Assembly (NCBI RefSeq): GCF_029623955.1
Contig: NZ_JARSBP010000003.1
Location: 372,001-436,000, forward strand
DNA length: 64,000 nucleotides
Direction: 5' to 3'
From: Mycobacterium sp. 236(2023)
GTDB lineage: Bacteria; Actinomycetota; Actinomycetes; Mycobacteriales; Mycobacteriaceae
A program made the position numbers and the translations under genes. The notes below the pieces were generated by a model. That model ran no database searches and had not been told where the DNA came from. It saw nothing but the letters and a program-made list of their open reading frames with translations. Below, piece by piece: positions 1 through 7,391 of this stretch. Every line of letters begins with the position of its first letter. The first letter of the stretch is position 1.

Positions 1-480
1 CAGCTGTACGGAGAGTTGAGCCGGTTGTCTGATGCCGCGCTGATCGAGGCCAGCGACGCGGGGCCGCGAGGCCGCAAGGAGTACCGAATTACGGAGGCAG
101 GGCGGGCCGAACTGGCGCGCTGGGTCACAGATCCCTCGGGCGACCCGCCGCTTCGTCGGCCTGACCTGCTACGGGTCTTTCTGCTCGGTCAGCTTCCTCC
201 CGCCGCGGCACGCGACTACGCGATGGGTTTCGCCGAAAACGCTGCGTCGGAACTTCAACGACTGCAAGGCCTGCGCGATTCGCTGCAATGGGATGCCGAC
301 GATCCAGACTTCTACGGCCGGGCCGCGCTCGAATTCGGATTACGAGATGCAGCGATGGCGGAGGAGTGGGCGCGTTGGCTCATCGCCCAAATCGATGAGC
401 GCGCGAAGGTTTCGGTGCCTGCCTCGTCAGAGCACGGTCACCGGCAGGGCCAACCTTCGAGAGCGACTGCAATCGATTGA
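1..480 (+). CDS. PadR-family transcriptional regulator (5' end outside window)
   Basis: The frame is open from base 1 and the first residues read QLYGELSRLSDAALIE, which is the recognition-helix/wing part of the PadR winged helix, so the true start lies before the window. About 159 residues are visible. The wing continues as GPRGRKEYRITEAGRAEL, the typical PadR beta-hairpin. A helical C-terminal effector domain (about residues 55-140) follows, with the WARWLIAQIDER-type helix used for dimerisation in the Vir_act_alpha_C type. PadR proteins usually repress a neighbouring operon in response to small aromatic or xenobiotic ligands. The target here could be the oxidoreductase operon that begins at 1159, but that is inference. 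Confidence 0.82.
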   Translation, partial: QLYGELSRLSDAALIEASDAGPRGRKEYRITEAGRAELARWVTDPSGDPPLRRPDLLRVFLLGQLPPAAARDYAMGFAENAASELQRLQGLRDSLQWDADDPDFYGRAALEFGLRDAAMAEEWARWLIAQIDERAKVSVPASSEHGHRQGQPSRATAID

Positions 481-501
481 CAGCTGCGCGTACACCATTG
501 A

Positions 502-753
502 GACCAAGCTTTCGCCGCCGTTCGAATTCCTAGCTGGTCGAGGTCAGGCTTCTCGGCCAGTCAGATCCGCCGAAATCCTATGTCGGACAATGTCGCGGAA
601 CTGCTGTACAAGTTCGCGAAGTCACAGAGTCCGTCGGGTCAGATCGATCTGGTGTCTCACGACATCGGCAACTGGAACACCTTTCCGATGGTCGCCAAGC
701 ATCAATCAGACTTCAAACACACCGGCGCGTCGCGATGCACGTCAGGATCGTAG
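502..753 (+). pseudogene. Remnant of an epoxide-hydrolase-like alpha/beta hydrolase
   Basis: One frame (stop at 499-501, next stop at 751-753) reads like the middle of an epoxide-hydrolase-type alpha/beta hydrolase. A degenerate oxyanion segment (VRIPSWSRSGFSA) is followed by NVAELLYKFAKSQSP and the nucleophile-elbow region IDLVSHDIGNWNTFPMVAK. The nucleophile elbow expected as GHDxG is present as SHDIG. Homology fades after about base 712, and neither the N-terminal HG motif nor the C-terminal Asp/His region is present. No credible start codon or ribosome site precedes it. This is a decayed fragment, not an expressed enzyme. Confidence 0.6.
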
Positions 754-1158
754 GCGCCTGGCGCCGAGACGCCGACCGGGTTTCCGCGGGCCGTGCACGG
801 GTCCCGTCCACGAAGGCCGAACCCCTGTACACACTCGCAACGGCTTGCGCTGCGCGCAATCCTGCGTTGCCCAACAATCACTTTCCGGAACCACGCGCCA
901 TGTCTAGCCTGATGTGGGTAACCCGCGATGGGCATCGCCGTCGCCGATGGGGCATCGCTGGAATGCCTGAATGTCCGTGTGTTGGGTGACCTGCGCGGGC
1001 CGTTGCGATCGCCGCAGTACGCCGGGCGGCTGAAATGACTGTGCAGCAGGGTGATCGACGAGATGTCGATCGTCCGTGAGGTCTTGTGTGTTCCGTCGCT
1101 GCGCCGACGTCGTTTGTGGCGCTGGCGGTGACACGGTGGGTAGATAAAGGAGTAGGAG
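754..1158. other. Intergenic region with no convincing gene
   Basis: Several overlapping high-GC open frames occur on both strands, but none has family-like composition or a good start site. A 36-codon frame at 928-1038 starts with ATG and vaguely recalls the start of a SARP regulator, but it is too short to support. The only clear signal is AAGGAG at 1147-1152, the ribosome binding site of the next gene. Confidence 0.5.
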
Positions 1159-1944
1159 ATGCGGATTGACTTCGGTGGACGCCGGGTGTTGGTGACGGGC
1201 TCGACGAGCGGGATCGGCCTCGCCGCGGCGCGTGGCTTCCTGGCAGCGGGGGCGGAGGCGATCGTCAACGGACGCAGCGAGCAGTCAGTAGACAAGGCGA
1301 TCGACGAGCTGGGCGAGTCCCAACGGGTGGAGGGGTTTGTCGGCGACCTCGCCGAGGGCGCGGCCTGCGAAGCGTTGGCCGCCCAGCACCCCGCTGTCGA
1401 CGTCTTGGTCAACAACGTCGGGGTGTTCGGACCCCAAGACTTCTTCGACGTTGCCGATGCCGAGTGGGATCGCTTCTTCCAGACAAACGTGATGTCTGGC
1501 GTGCGGCTGGCACGATCCTACGTCCCGGGGATGGTCGAACGAGGTTGGGGCCGTGTCATTTTCGTGTCATCGGAATCGGCGCTCAACATTCCGTCCGACA
1601 TGATCCACTACGGCTTCACCAAGACCGCTCAGCTGTCGATCTCGCGTGGACTGGCGAAGCGTCTAGCGGGAACGGGTGTCACGGTCAACGCCGTCCTGCC
1701 CGGCCCCACCCTGTCCGAGGGTGTCAAGGCAATGTTCGCTGATGATGTCGAGCGCACCGGACGCAATGTCGATGACATCGTGGCGGACTTCGTCGCCGAG
1801 AACCGAAGTTCGTCGATCCTCCGTCGTCCCGCGACGGTGGAGGAGGTGGCGAACATGATCGTCTACGTCGCCTCCGAACAGGCATCGGCGACCACCGGTG
1901 CAGCGCTACGCGTCGACGGCGGTGTCGTCGACACCATTGCATAG
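1159..1944 (+). CDS. Short-chain dehydrogenase/reductase (SDR)
   Basis: This 261-residue classical SDR acts as an NAD(P)-dependent alcohol/carbonyl oxidoreductase in the cytoplasm. The cofactor-binding TGSTSGIG motif is at residues 13-20 and NNVG is near 90. The catalytic Tyr and Lys sit in YGFTK (Y151, K155), with the Ser in the VSSESA stretch before them. The C-terminal substrate lid ends with a VDGGV motif typical of the family. An AAGGAG ribosome site lies 6 nt before the ATG. It is the first gene of a three-gene unit with the nitroreductase (33-nt gap) and the RidA protein (29-nt gap). The substrate cannot be told from sequence. Confidence 0.92.
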   Translation: MRIDFGGRRVLVTGSTSGIGLAAARGFLAAGAEAIVNGRSEQSVDKAIDELGESQRVEGFVGDLAEGAACEALAAQHPAVDVLVNNVGVFGPQDFFDVADAEWDRFFQTNVMSGVRLARSYVPGMVERGWGRVIFVSSESALNIPSDMIHYGFTKTAQLSISRGLAKRLAGTGVTVNAVLPGPTLSEGVKAMFADDVERTGRNVDDIVADFVAENRSSSILRRPATVEEVANMIVYVASEQASATTGAALRVDGGVVDTIA

Positions 1945-1977
1945 AAGCCAACTGCCACAACCATTCTGAGGATGAAA

Positions 1978-2595
1978 ATGTCTGACTCGATCCTTGCCGC
2001 GATCAAAGAGCGTCGCACCGTAACCCACTTCCGCAGCGACCACGAAATGTCCGACGGCGACATCCGCGAGTTGGTGGAACTGGCGACCCGTGCCCCGTCG
2101 TCGTTCAATCTGCAGAACTGGCGGTTCATCGCCGTGCGAAGTCCCGAGGCGAAGGCGCGGCTGCGTCCGATCGCCTGGGACCAGGAAAAAATCACCGCCG
2201 CGGCGGTGACGTTCATCGTCGTGGGTGTGCTCGCCGACCATGAGACGATGCCGGCCCGTCTCACCCCTGCCGTGCAGTACGGCATCATGAGCGCGCAGAT
2301 CGCCGAAGGGTGGCAGGGCGCGGCCAAGAGGTTGTACTTCGAGCAGCAGTGGCGTGCCCGAGACGAAGCAGTGCGATCGGCGACGTTCGCAGCCGGGTTC
2401 CTCATCCTCGCCGCACATGCGAAGGGTCTTGGCGCGGGTCCCATGATTGGCTTCGATGACGAACCCGTGAGTAGAGAGTTCGGGTTGGCGGTCAACGAGA
2501 TACCAGTGCTGCTGCTGTCGGTCGGGTTGCCTGCCGACGGCAACTGGCCACAAAAGCCGCGGCGCCCCGTCGCAGAGATTACCGAGCTGGTCTGA
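1978..2595 (+). CDS. Nitroreductase-family oxidoreductase
   Basis: This is a 205-residue FMN-dependent nitroreductase-like protein. The N-terminal IKERRTVTHF and the ATRAPSSFNLQNWRF segment (about residues 33-48) form the usual FMN-phosphate/dimer region. The C-terminal AHAKGLGAGPMIGF and VNEIPVLLLSVGLPA are the conserved second FMN-contact region. An ATG at 1972 is also possible, but GAGG at 1968-1971 would directly abut it. Spacing is normal (6 nt) for the ATG at 1978, so that start is chosen. Family members reduce nitro groups, quinones or malonic-semialdehyde-type carbonyls. Its pairing with an SDR and RidA suggests a shared catabolic step. Confidence 0.88.
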   Translation: MSDSILAAIKERRTVTHFRSDHEMSDGDIRELVELATRAPSSFNLQNWRFIAVRSPEAKARLRPIAWDQEKITAAAVTFIVVGVLADHETMPARLTPAVQYGIMSAQIAEGWQGAAKRLYFEQQWRARDEAVRSATFAAGFLILAAHAKGLGAGPMIGFDDEPVSREFGLAVNEIPVLLLSVGLPADGNWPQKPRRPVAEITELV

Positions 2596-2624
2596 AAAAC
2601 GATGCAAAGGGATAGGACTCGACG

Positions 2625-3020
2625 GTGACGGTTCGTCATCTCAACCACGACCAGCTTCCCTCGGTGCCGATCCTCAGCCACGCTGTCGTCGTCGAGGGTG
2701 CTGGTCTGGTGTACCTGTCCGGCCAAATCGCCTGGGACACTGAAGGGCAACTCGTCGGGGCGGGCGACTACGCCGCGCAGGCGGCAAAAATCTCGCACAA
2801 CATCGACATCGCCTTGGCGGCGGCGGAAACGCACCGCCGCCACGTCGTTCGGGAGACGATCTATATCGTCGATTGCACCCCGGAAAGCGTCGAAGCCGTC
2901 GCCGGTGCGCTGCGGGGAGATGCAACGTGGCCGCCGCCGGCGCAGACCATCGTCGGTGTGGCAGCACTGGCTATCCCCGGCTTCCTGGTCGAGGTCGACA
3001 TCATTGCGTCGCGACACTAA
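2625..3020 (+). CDS. RidA/YjgF/Rid-family protein
   Basis: This 131-residue single-domain Rid protein starts at GTG after an AAAGGGA-like ribosome site. The family fold is recognisable from LVYLSGQIAWDTEGQLV, the ISHNIDIALAAAETHRRHVVR segment and the C-terminal QTIVGVAALAIPGFLVEVDIIA. Rid proteins form trimers and hydrolyse reactive enamine/imine intermediates, or handle aminoacrylate-like products in degradation pathways. The Arg of the canonical IPGxLVEI-type active site is not obvious here, so it may belong to one of the divergent Rid subgroups. It is the last gene of the SDR-nitroreductase-Rid unit and is convergent with the cupin gene. Confidence 0.9.
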   Translation: MTVRHLNHDQLPSVPILSHAVVVEGAGLVYLSGQIAWDTEGQLVGAGDYAAQAAKISHNIDIALAAAETHRRHVVRETIYIVDCTPESVEAVAGALRGDATWPPPAQTIVGVAALAIPGFLVEVDIIASRH

Positions 3021-3052
3021 CTGGGCAGCCGCAGCGCCGATGAACATCCCGC

Positions 3053-3574
3053 TCACATGTTGGGGCCCTCGTCGACGAACCAGTTGTCGTGGCTGAGAAG
3101 AAACGCGCGGCGCTGCTCGTCGCTGAGATCACCGATCTGCCCAAGTTCTTCGAAGTAGCGTTCCCGCGGGCCACCGGGGGAGAAGATCATCAACATCGAG
3201 GCCGGCTCACCGGAACGGTTCTCGAAGGCGTGCAAGCCACCCGGGGGAATATGCAAGAAGTCCTGGGGGCCGGCGTCGGTCCATTTCTCGCCGTCGTAGA
3301 GCGCCATGGATCCGCTCAACACCAAGATGTCTTCCTGAAATGTTCGGTGGAAGTGGTTGCCGGTGCCACCTCTGCCGGCGCCGAAGTCACACCGAAACAA
3401 GCCGTACGCCCCGCCGGTGTCGCGGCCGGTGACAAAGTGTGTCAACGATGTCATGGGGTTCACTGAGTCCGGCGGCTGGCTGGCGGCACGGAACTTGTAG
3501 TCGATCCGACCCTCATCGCCAAAGTACTTGTAGGCGCCGTACTCCGACGACACATCCGATGAGATGAACGACAT
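3053..3574 (-). CDS. Cupin-domain protein
   Basis: This 173-residue protein has one double-stranded beta-helix (cupin_2) domain. Motif 1 is seen in NHFHRTFQEDILVLSG, which supplies the HxH and Glu metal ligands, and motif 2 in PPGGLHAFEN, which supplies the last His. A DYKFRA-containing N-terminal extension of about 60 residues precedes the domain. Such proteins are metal-dependent dioxygenases, isomerases or small-molecule sensors. The ribosome site GGAGAAA lies just before the ATG. It is convergent with the RidA gene and divergent from the hydrolase/LysR pair. No specific substrate is assigned. Confidence 0.86.
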   Translation of the reverse strand: MSFISSDVSSEYGAYKYFGDEGRIDYKFRAASQPPDSVNPMTSLTHFVTGRDTGGAYGLFRCDFGAGRGGTGNHFHRTFQEDILVLSGSMALYDGEKWTDAGPQDFLHIPPGGLHAFENRSGEPASMLMIFSPGGPRERYFEELGQIGDLSDEQRRAFLLSHDNWFVDEGPNM

Positions 3575-3856
3575 CTTTTTCTCCGATCTCTACGCTTACG
3601 AACTGCCTTATGCTGCCACGCTATTGACGACGAGCAGGCCGCGCCAATGCCGTTTAGGCAACTCAGGCGTGCGCGCGGCGCAATCGGGCAACGACCTCCG
3701 CTTCCCTGCCTGAACGGCCCCGCCGCGACCGCTGGCCCACGAGCGCGCACCCCACTCAGTGCGGGCCGCACGATTGCACCGGACGCAACCCTGAGATGCC
3801 AACAAGGCACTGGTGCAACGCATCCGGTGGTACCTAGGGTCGAAGGCGATGGCTGA
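3575..3856. other. Intergenic region between cupin and hydrolase genes
   Basis: The part next to 3575 is the 5' leader of the cupin gene. Between 3640 and 3840 there is no frame with protein-like composition on either strand. From 3857 onward the plus strand reads as coding in the hydrolase frame, although no start codon is present (see the hydrolase entry). Confidence 0.45.
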
Positions 3857-3985
3857 GCGAGTCCCAAACACGAGCCCGGCGCTGGGGGCGCTGACTGGAC
3901 TGGGGAGACCCTTTACCGGGCCCCCTCAGGTGCCAGGTTCACCGCCGTCGACGATCTTGAGCAGCAGTACGACATCGACGCTTCG

Positions 3986-4789
3986 GTGCCCGATCTGGTC
4001 ACCCTTCTCGGAGAGTTCGCCGCTCGCACCCAGCGGGCCCGCACGACGCTGCAAGCTTCCTTCGGACTCAAATACGGGCCCACCGTCCATGAACGTCTCG
4101 ACGTCTTCCCCGGAGAGCCTGGCGGGCCGGTCGTGGTGTTCGTGCACGGAGGATACTGGCGATCGCTGGCTGCCGAAGACTTCAGCTGTGTCGCAACAGG
4201 ATTGACCGCTGCCGGGGCCACCGTCGTCATCACCAACTATGCGTTGTGCCCGACCGTGACGATCGACGAGATCGTCCGCCAACATCGTGCCGCCATCGCC
4301 TGGACCTACCACCACATCGCGTCTTTCGGTGGGGACCGCCGCCGCATCGCCGTCGTCGGGCATTCTGCTGGCGGGCATGGCGCGGCGATGATGCTGCTCA
4401 CCCGATGGGCGCATAACTACGCACTGCCCGCCGACGTCATCAAAGGCGTCTGCGCGATCAGCGGGTTGTTCGATCTGCGGCCGCTGGTCTACACCAGCGT
4501 GCAGACCCAGCTGCGGCTCACCGCCGACACGGTGCTCGCCAACAGCCCCCTCTTGATGCCGCCCGGCGCCGCACCGCCGCTACTGATCACCTACGGAACA
4601 CTCCAAACGGACGAGTTCATCCGCCAATCGGTCGACTTCCACGCCGCCTGGGAGGGCGCCGGTTTGCCGTCTGCTGCCTGGAAACGCCGCGACCGCAATC
4701 ACTACGACGAACTACTGGCACTGACCGAGCCAGGTGCTGACCTCATCGCCCCGATTCTGGCGCTAACTGAGGGACGCCTCCACATCTGA
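3986..4789 (+). CDS. Alpha/beta hydrolase, kynurenine-formamidase-like
   Basis: From the GTG at 3986 the protein has 267 residues. It carries the oxyanion motif HGGYW (residues 54-58) and the nucleophile elbow GHSAGG with Ser127, the pattern of arylformamidase/esterase-like hydrolases. The late His is probably in NHYDEL. The same frame stays open back to 3857 and reads like the usual N-terminus of this family (DWTGETLYRA, then DDLEQQYDIDASVPDL), yet contains no ATG, GTG or TTG before 3986. Either translation begins at 3986 and a short N-terminus has been lost, or an indel has separated an upstream start such as the ATG at 3849, which is in another frame. It precedes the LysR gene on the same strand. 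Confidence 0.78.
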   Translation: MPDLVTLLGEFAARTQRARTTLQASFGLKYGPTVHERLDVFPGEPGGPVVVFVHGGYWRSLAAEDFSCVATGLTAAGATVVITNYALCPTVTIDEIVRQHRAAIAWTYHHIASFGGDRRRIAVVGHSAGGHGAAMMLLTRWAHNYALPADVIKGVCAISGLFDLRPLVYTSVQTQLRLTADTVLANSPLLMPPGAAPPLLITYGTLQTDEFIRQSVDFHAAWEGAGLPSAAWKRRDRNHYDELLALTEPGADLIAPILALTEGRLHI

Positions 4790-4868
4790 CGCTCGCCTCA
4801 CCCCGCTTGGTGACGTGAGCGGGGGACTTTATTCAGCGTTAAGGCAGACGGACTTGCTATTGTTTGTC

Positions 4869-5837
4869 GTGCAATCGGTGGACTTGAACCTGGTACGGGT
4901 GCTGGATGCCCTGCTGCAGGAGGAAAGTGTTACCGGCGCCGCGCGACGCCTCAATCTCACTGCACCCGCCGTCAGCCGCAGTTTGAATCGTCTGCGTCAC
5001 CAGATCGGCGATCCCTTGCTGGTTCGGGCCGGTCGGCACCTGGTTCCCACCCCCGTGGCGCAGCGTCTCCGTGACCCCGTCCACGACGTGCTGGCAGGCG
5101 TCTATGAGGTTCTCAAGGCGGCAGGAGACCCGCCTGATGAGGAACTCGAGGCCGGATTGGTCCGCGAATTCACGGTTCGCGCCGGCCCCGACAATGCCAG
5201 TGGCTTCGGGCCCGCCCTGGTCGAGCTCATACAGCAGCGCGCACCGGGAGTGCGCATCGAGTTCAGCGGTGATTGCGACGACCCCGTGGCAGCTCTGCGT
5301 GACGGATCGGTCGATCTCGTCGTCGGCGGACCGCCGATCGATGCCGGGAACGAGACGCTCCACAGGGAAATCCTGGTCACCGATGTCGTGGTCGTGGTCG
5401 CCCGCCGCGACGGAGAATTGGCTCGGCGGTGTGGTGATCGGGCGCCAACCCTCGATGAACTGGCCGATCTGCCGCACGTGAACCGTTCGCCGCGCTCCGT
5501 GTGGCACGACGTCTTAGACAGGCAGCTCGCTGCGGCTGGGCTCACGCGGCGTGTCGTTGCCACCACCCCGGGATTCGCTGCGGCGTTCGCGCTGGTCCGG
5601 CGCAGCGACTACGTCTGCTTGGCACCACTGCGATTGACCGGCCCGATGCGGGGCGGGCTACTGGCGACCTGGCCGACTCCGGCGGTCTTGCCCGAGCTGG
5701 TCATCGAGCAGGCTTGGCATCACCGCAGCCATACTGACCCTGAATACCGGTGGTTGCGGGCCCGAGTCCGTGAGGCCGCGGCGGCCACCGCGCATGATCT
5801 CGAAGTTGGCGTTAAGCCCAGGTCGTCACAGGTTTAG
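4869..5837 (+). CDS. LysR-family transcriptional regulator
   Basis: This regulator has 322 residues from the GTG at 4869. The N-terminal winged helix reads VDLNLVRVLDALLQEESV and then GAARRLNLTAPAVSRSLNRL, followed by the linker helix and a type-2 periplasmic-binding-like effector domain (about residues 95-300). GTG at 4878 is an equally good start by homology. TATTGT at 4858-4863 is placed as a -10 box for a leaderless message starting at 4869. The gene probably regulates the preceding hydrolase or the convergent carotenoid oxygenase gene, whose 3' end overlaps this gene by 12 nt. The inducer is unknown. Confidence 0.86.
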   Translation: MQSVDLNLVRVLDALLQEESVTGAARRLNLTAPAVSRSLNRLRHQIGDPLLVRAGRHLVPTPVAQRLRDPVHDVLAGVYEVLKAAGDPPDEELEAGLVREFTVRAGPDNASGFGPALVELIQQRAPGVRIEFSGDCDDPVAALRDGSVDLVVGGPPIDAGNETLHREILVTDVVVVVARRDGELARRCGDRAPTLDELADLPHVNRSPRSVWHDVLDRQLAAAGLTRRVVATTPGFAAAFALVRRSDYVCLAPLRLTGPMRGGLLATWPTPAVLPELVIEQAWHHRSHTDPEYRWLRARVREAAAATAHDLEVGVKPRSSQV

Positions 5838-7238
5838 CTCGTCGTCGGTGATCCACGATCCGTGGAAACCGGCGGGGACCCGCCGTGGCAGGGTCACCGT
5901 GGCCACCGGTGGGCCACCGACATCGGTGGCGTCGAGGATGAGCAGCTTCGATCCGCCACCGTCGCGGCGGCTGGCGACGCTGAGTAGCCACCCGTCATCC
6001 TCGGAGCGGTTGGGCGCCTCGCTGGCGACGAACACGGCCTCACCAGCCACCACCTCCGAGCCCAGCGGGTGTTCAGCCACCACGCCTGAGGCGGTGTCGA
6101 ACTTGACGATGGCCGCAACGTCGGGCCCGCCGCCGGACACCGCGTACCGGTAGCGGGACTCCCGACCGACACGCGCATCATCGACGGTCGGAAACTCGAT
6201 TCCACGCTCGTCGAGCGTGGTCTCCTCGACTATCCCTGATGAGAGGTCGAACACCCAGCGGTGCAGACGCGCCAGCCCGGAACCATGAACAGCCGCCGAC
6301 CCGGCCACGTCACCGCGAGCAGGAATGCCAGTGGAGGCCAAAGGATTTCCCAAGTTCTGCCACGCCCAGGCCGCGTCGACACCGGCATAGCGGGCCGCGT
6401 CCAGCACCACTCGGCCTCTGCCATCGGTGTAGGCGTTGCCGACATGGAACACATAGGCAGGGTCGACGTCGAACCACCGAACCTGGCCGGGCGCATCAAG
6501 TGCCATGATGCCGATTCGGGCACCATAATCGTCGTCCCAATCGAAGGGCAGCGGGCTGTCCGCGACGCGCTCGGGGGAAAACGTCAGCGGCAGGTCGAGG
6601 AAGACCGCGTGCTGATCGGTGATGGCAAAATCATGCATCATGGTGGGGCCGGGCACCTCGATGGGAGCACTGGTGACCAATTCCCCTGCGGCAGAGAGCT
6701 TGTGGTAGGTGACGAACGGCGGCGTCACTCCGTATCCGAAGAAGTGCAGCTCTCCGGTGACCGGGTCGGTCTTGGGATGTGCGGTCATTGCGGTCGTCAG
6801 CCGGCCGGCGAAATCGGTGGTTCCGATCGTCTCCAACTCCGGGGTGAGCACGTGTGGAAAGCCGCTCTCGACAAGCGCCAAGATCTTGCCGCCGTGGGCG
6901 ATGACGTGAGTGTTGGCCTTCTCCACGCTCAGATCCATCGATCCCTCCGGTAGGAAAGGCGACTGCCCGGCCAGCGCCTTGGTGCGCACCCAGCGGTTGC
7001 GATACCACCTCGCGCGCCCACGGTCGAGGCGGATGCCATGCACCATGCCATGGCCGTCGAACCAATGCCCCGACGGTTCGCCCGGAAGCGGATTGGGGCC
7101 GTTACGTAACAACCTGCCGGTCAGTTCCGGCGGCAATGAACCCTCCACGGCGAGATCAAAGGCATCGATCTCGTCGGGGACAGGGGCCAAATGGCCTTGA
7201 ACGTGGAGCGGGATGGCGTGATCTTTGCTGTTCAGCAT
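5826..7238 (-). CDS. Carotenoid oxygenase (RPE65/CCD family)
   Basis: This is a 470-residue non-haem iron dioxygenase of the carotenoid-cleavage family. The N-terminus contains the family pattern LPPELTGRLLRNGPNPLP and HWFDGHGMVHGIRL. The seven-bladed propeller should hold four His iron ligands. Candidates are in MTAHPKTD, MMHDFAIT, the AYVFHVGN segment and the C-terminal FHGSWI. Family members cleave apocarotenoids, stilbenes or lignin-derived compounds. The ATG at 7238 is chosen because a good -35/-10 pair places the transcript start on it, and the longer upstream frame would run through the promoter. The 3' end overlaps the convergent LysR gene. Confidence 0.87.
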   Translation of the reverse strand: MLNSKDHAIPLHVQGHLAPVPDEIDAFDLAVEGSLPPELTGRLLRNGPNPLPGEPSGHWFDGHGMVHGIRLDRGRARWYRNRWVRTKALAGQSPFLPEGSMDLSVEKANTHVIAHGGKILALVESGFPHVLTPELETIGTTDFAGRLTTAMTAHPKTDPVTGELHFFGYGVTPPFVTYHKLSAAGELVTSAPIEVPGPTMMHDFAITDQHAVFLDLPLTFSPERVADSPLPFDWDDDYGARIGIMALDAPGQVRWFDVDPAYVFHVGNAYTDGRGRVVLDAARYAGVDAAWAWQNLGNPLASTGIPARGDVAGSAAVHGSGLARLHRWVFDLSSGIVEETTLDERGIEFPTVDDARVGRESRYRYAVSGGGPDVAAIVKFDTASGVVAEHPLGSEVVAGEAVFVASEAPNRSEDDGWLLSVASRRDGGGSKLLILDATDVGGPPVATVTLPRRVPAGFHGSWITDDELNL

Positions 7239-7245
7239 GCCAACC

Positions 7246-7274
7246 AAGTTAATAGTCCAATAGTGACATGTCAA
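7246..7274 (-). promoter_or_regulatory. Predicted promoter of the carotenoid oxygenase gene
   Basis: On the minus strand TTGACA (7269-7274) is followed after 17 nt by TAACTT (7246-7251), 7 nt before the ATG at 7238. This predicts a leaderless transcript. It is one of the few sites in the window with a near-consensus -35 hexamer. Confidence 0.55.
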
Positions 7275-7285
7275 TACTGACATGT
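7264..7285. promoter_or_regulatory. Candidate operator with repeated TGACATGT
   Basis: The perfect palindrome TGACATGTCA (7264-7273) is followed by a second TGACATGT at 7278-7285, a 14-nt period. The palindrome overlaps the -35 box of the carotenoid oxygenase promoter, as expected for a repressor site. The binding protein is not known. Confidence 0.5.
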
Positions 7286-7391
7286 GCGATCAGCGCGACG
7301 GTGCGATCGCGGTACTGCTCTGTCACCGCAGGCCCAGGCGAGGCTGCCCGCGGCCTTGGGCACGATCGCGTGCGTCGGTTGAGTCCGACCG

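Noticed and set aside
928..1038. 36-codon frame with a SARP-like beginning
   Set aside because: Too short, stops after 36 codons, has no ribosome site, and resemblance is limited to a few residues.
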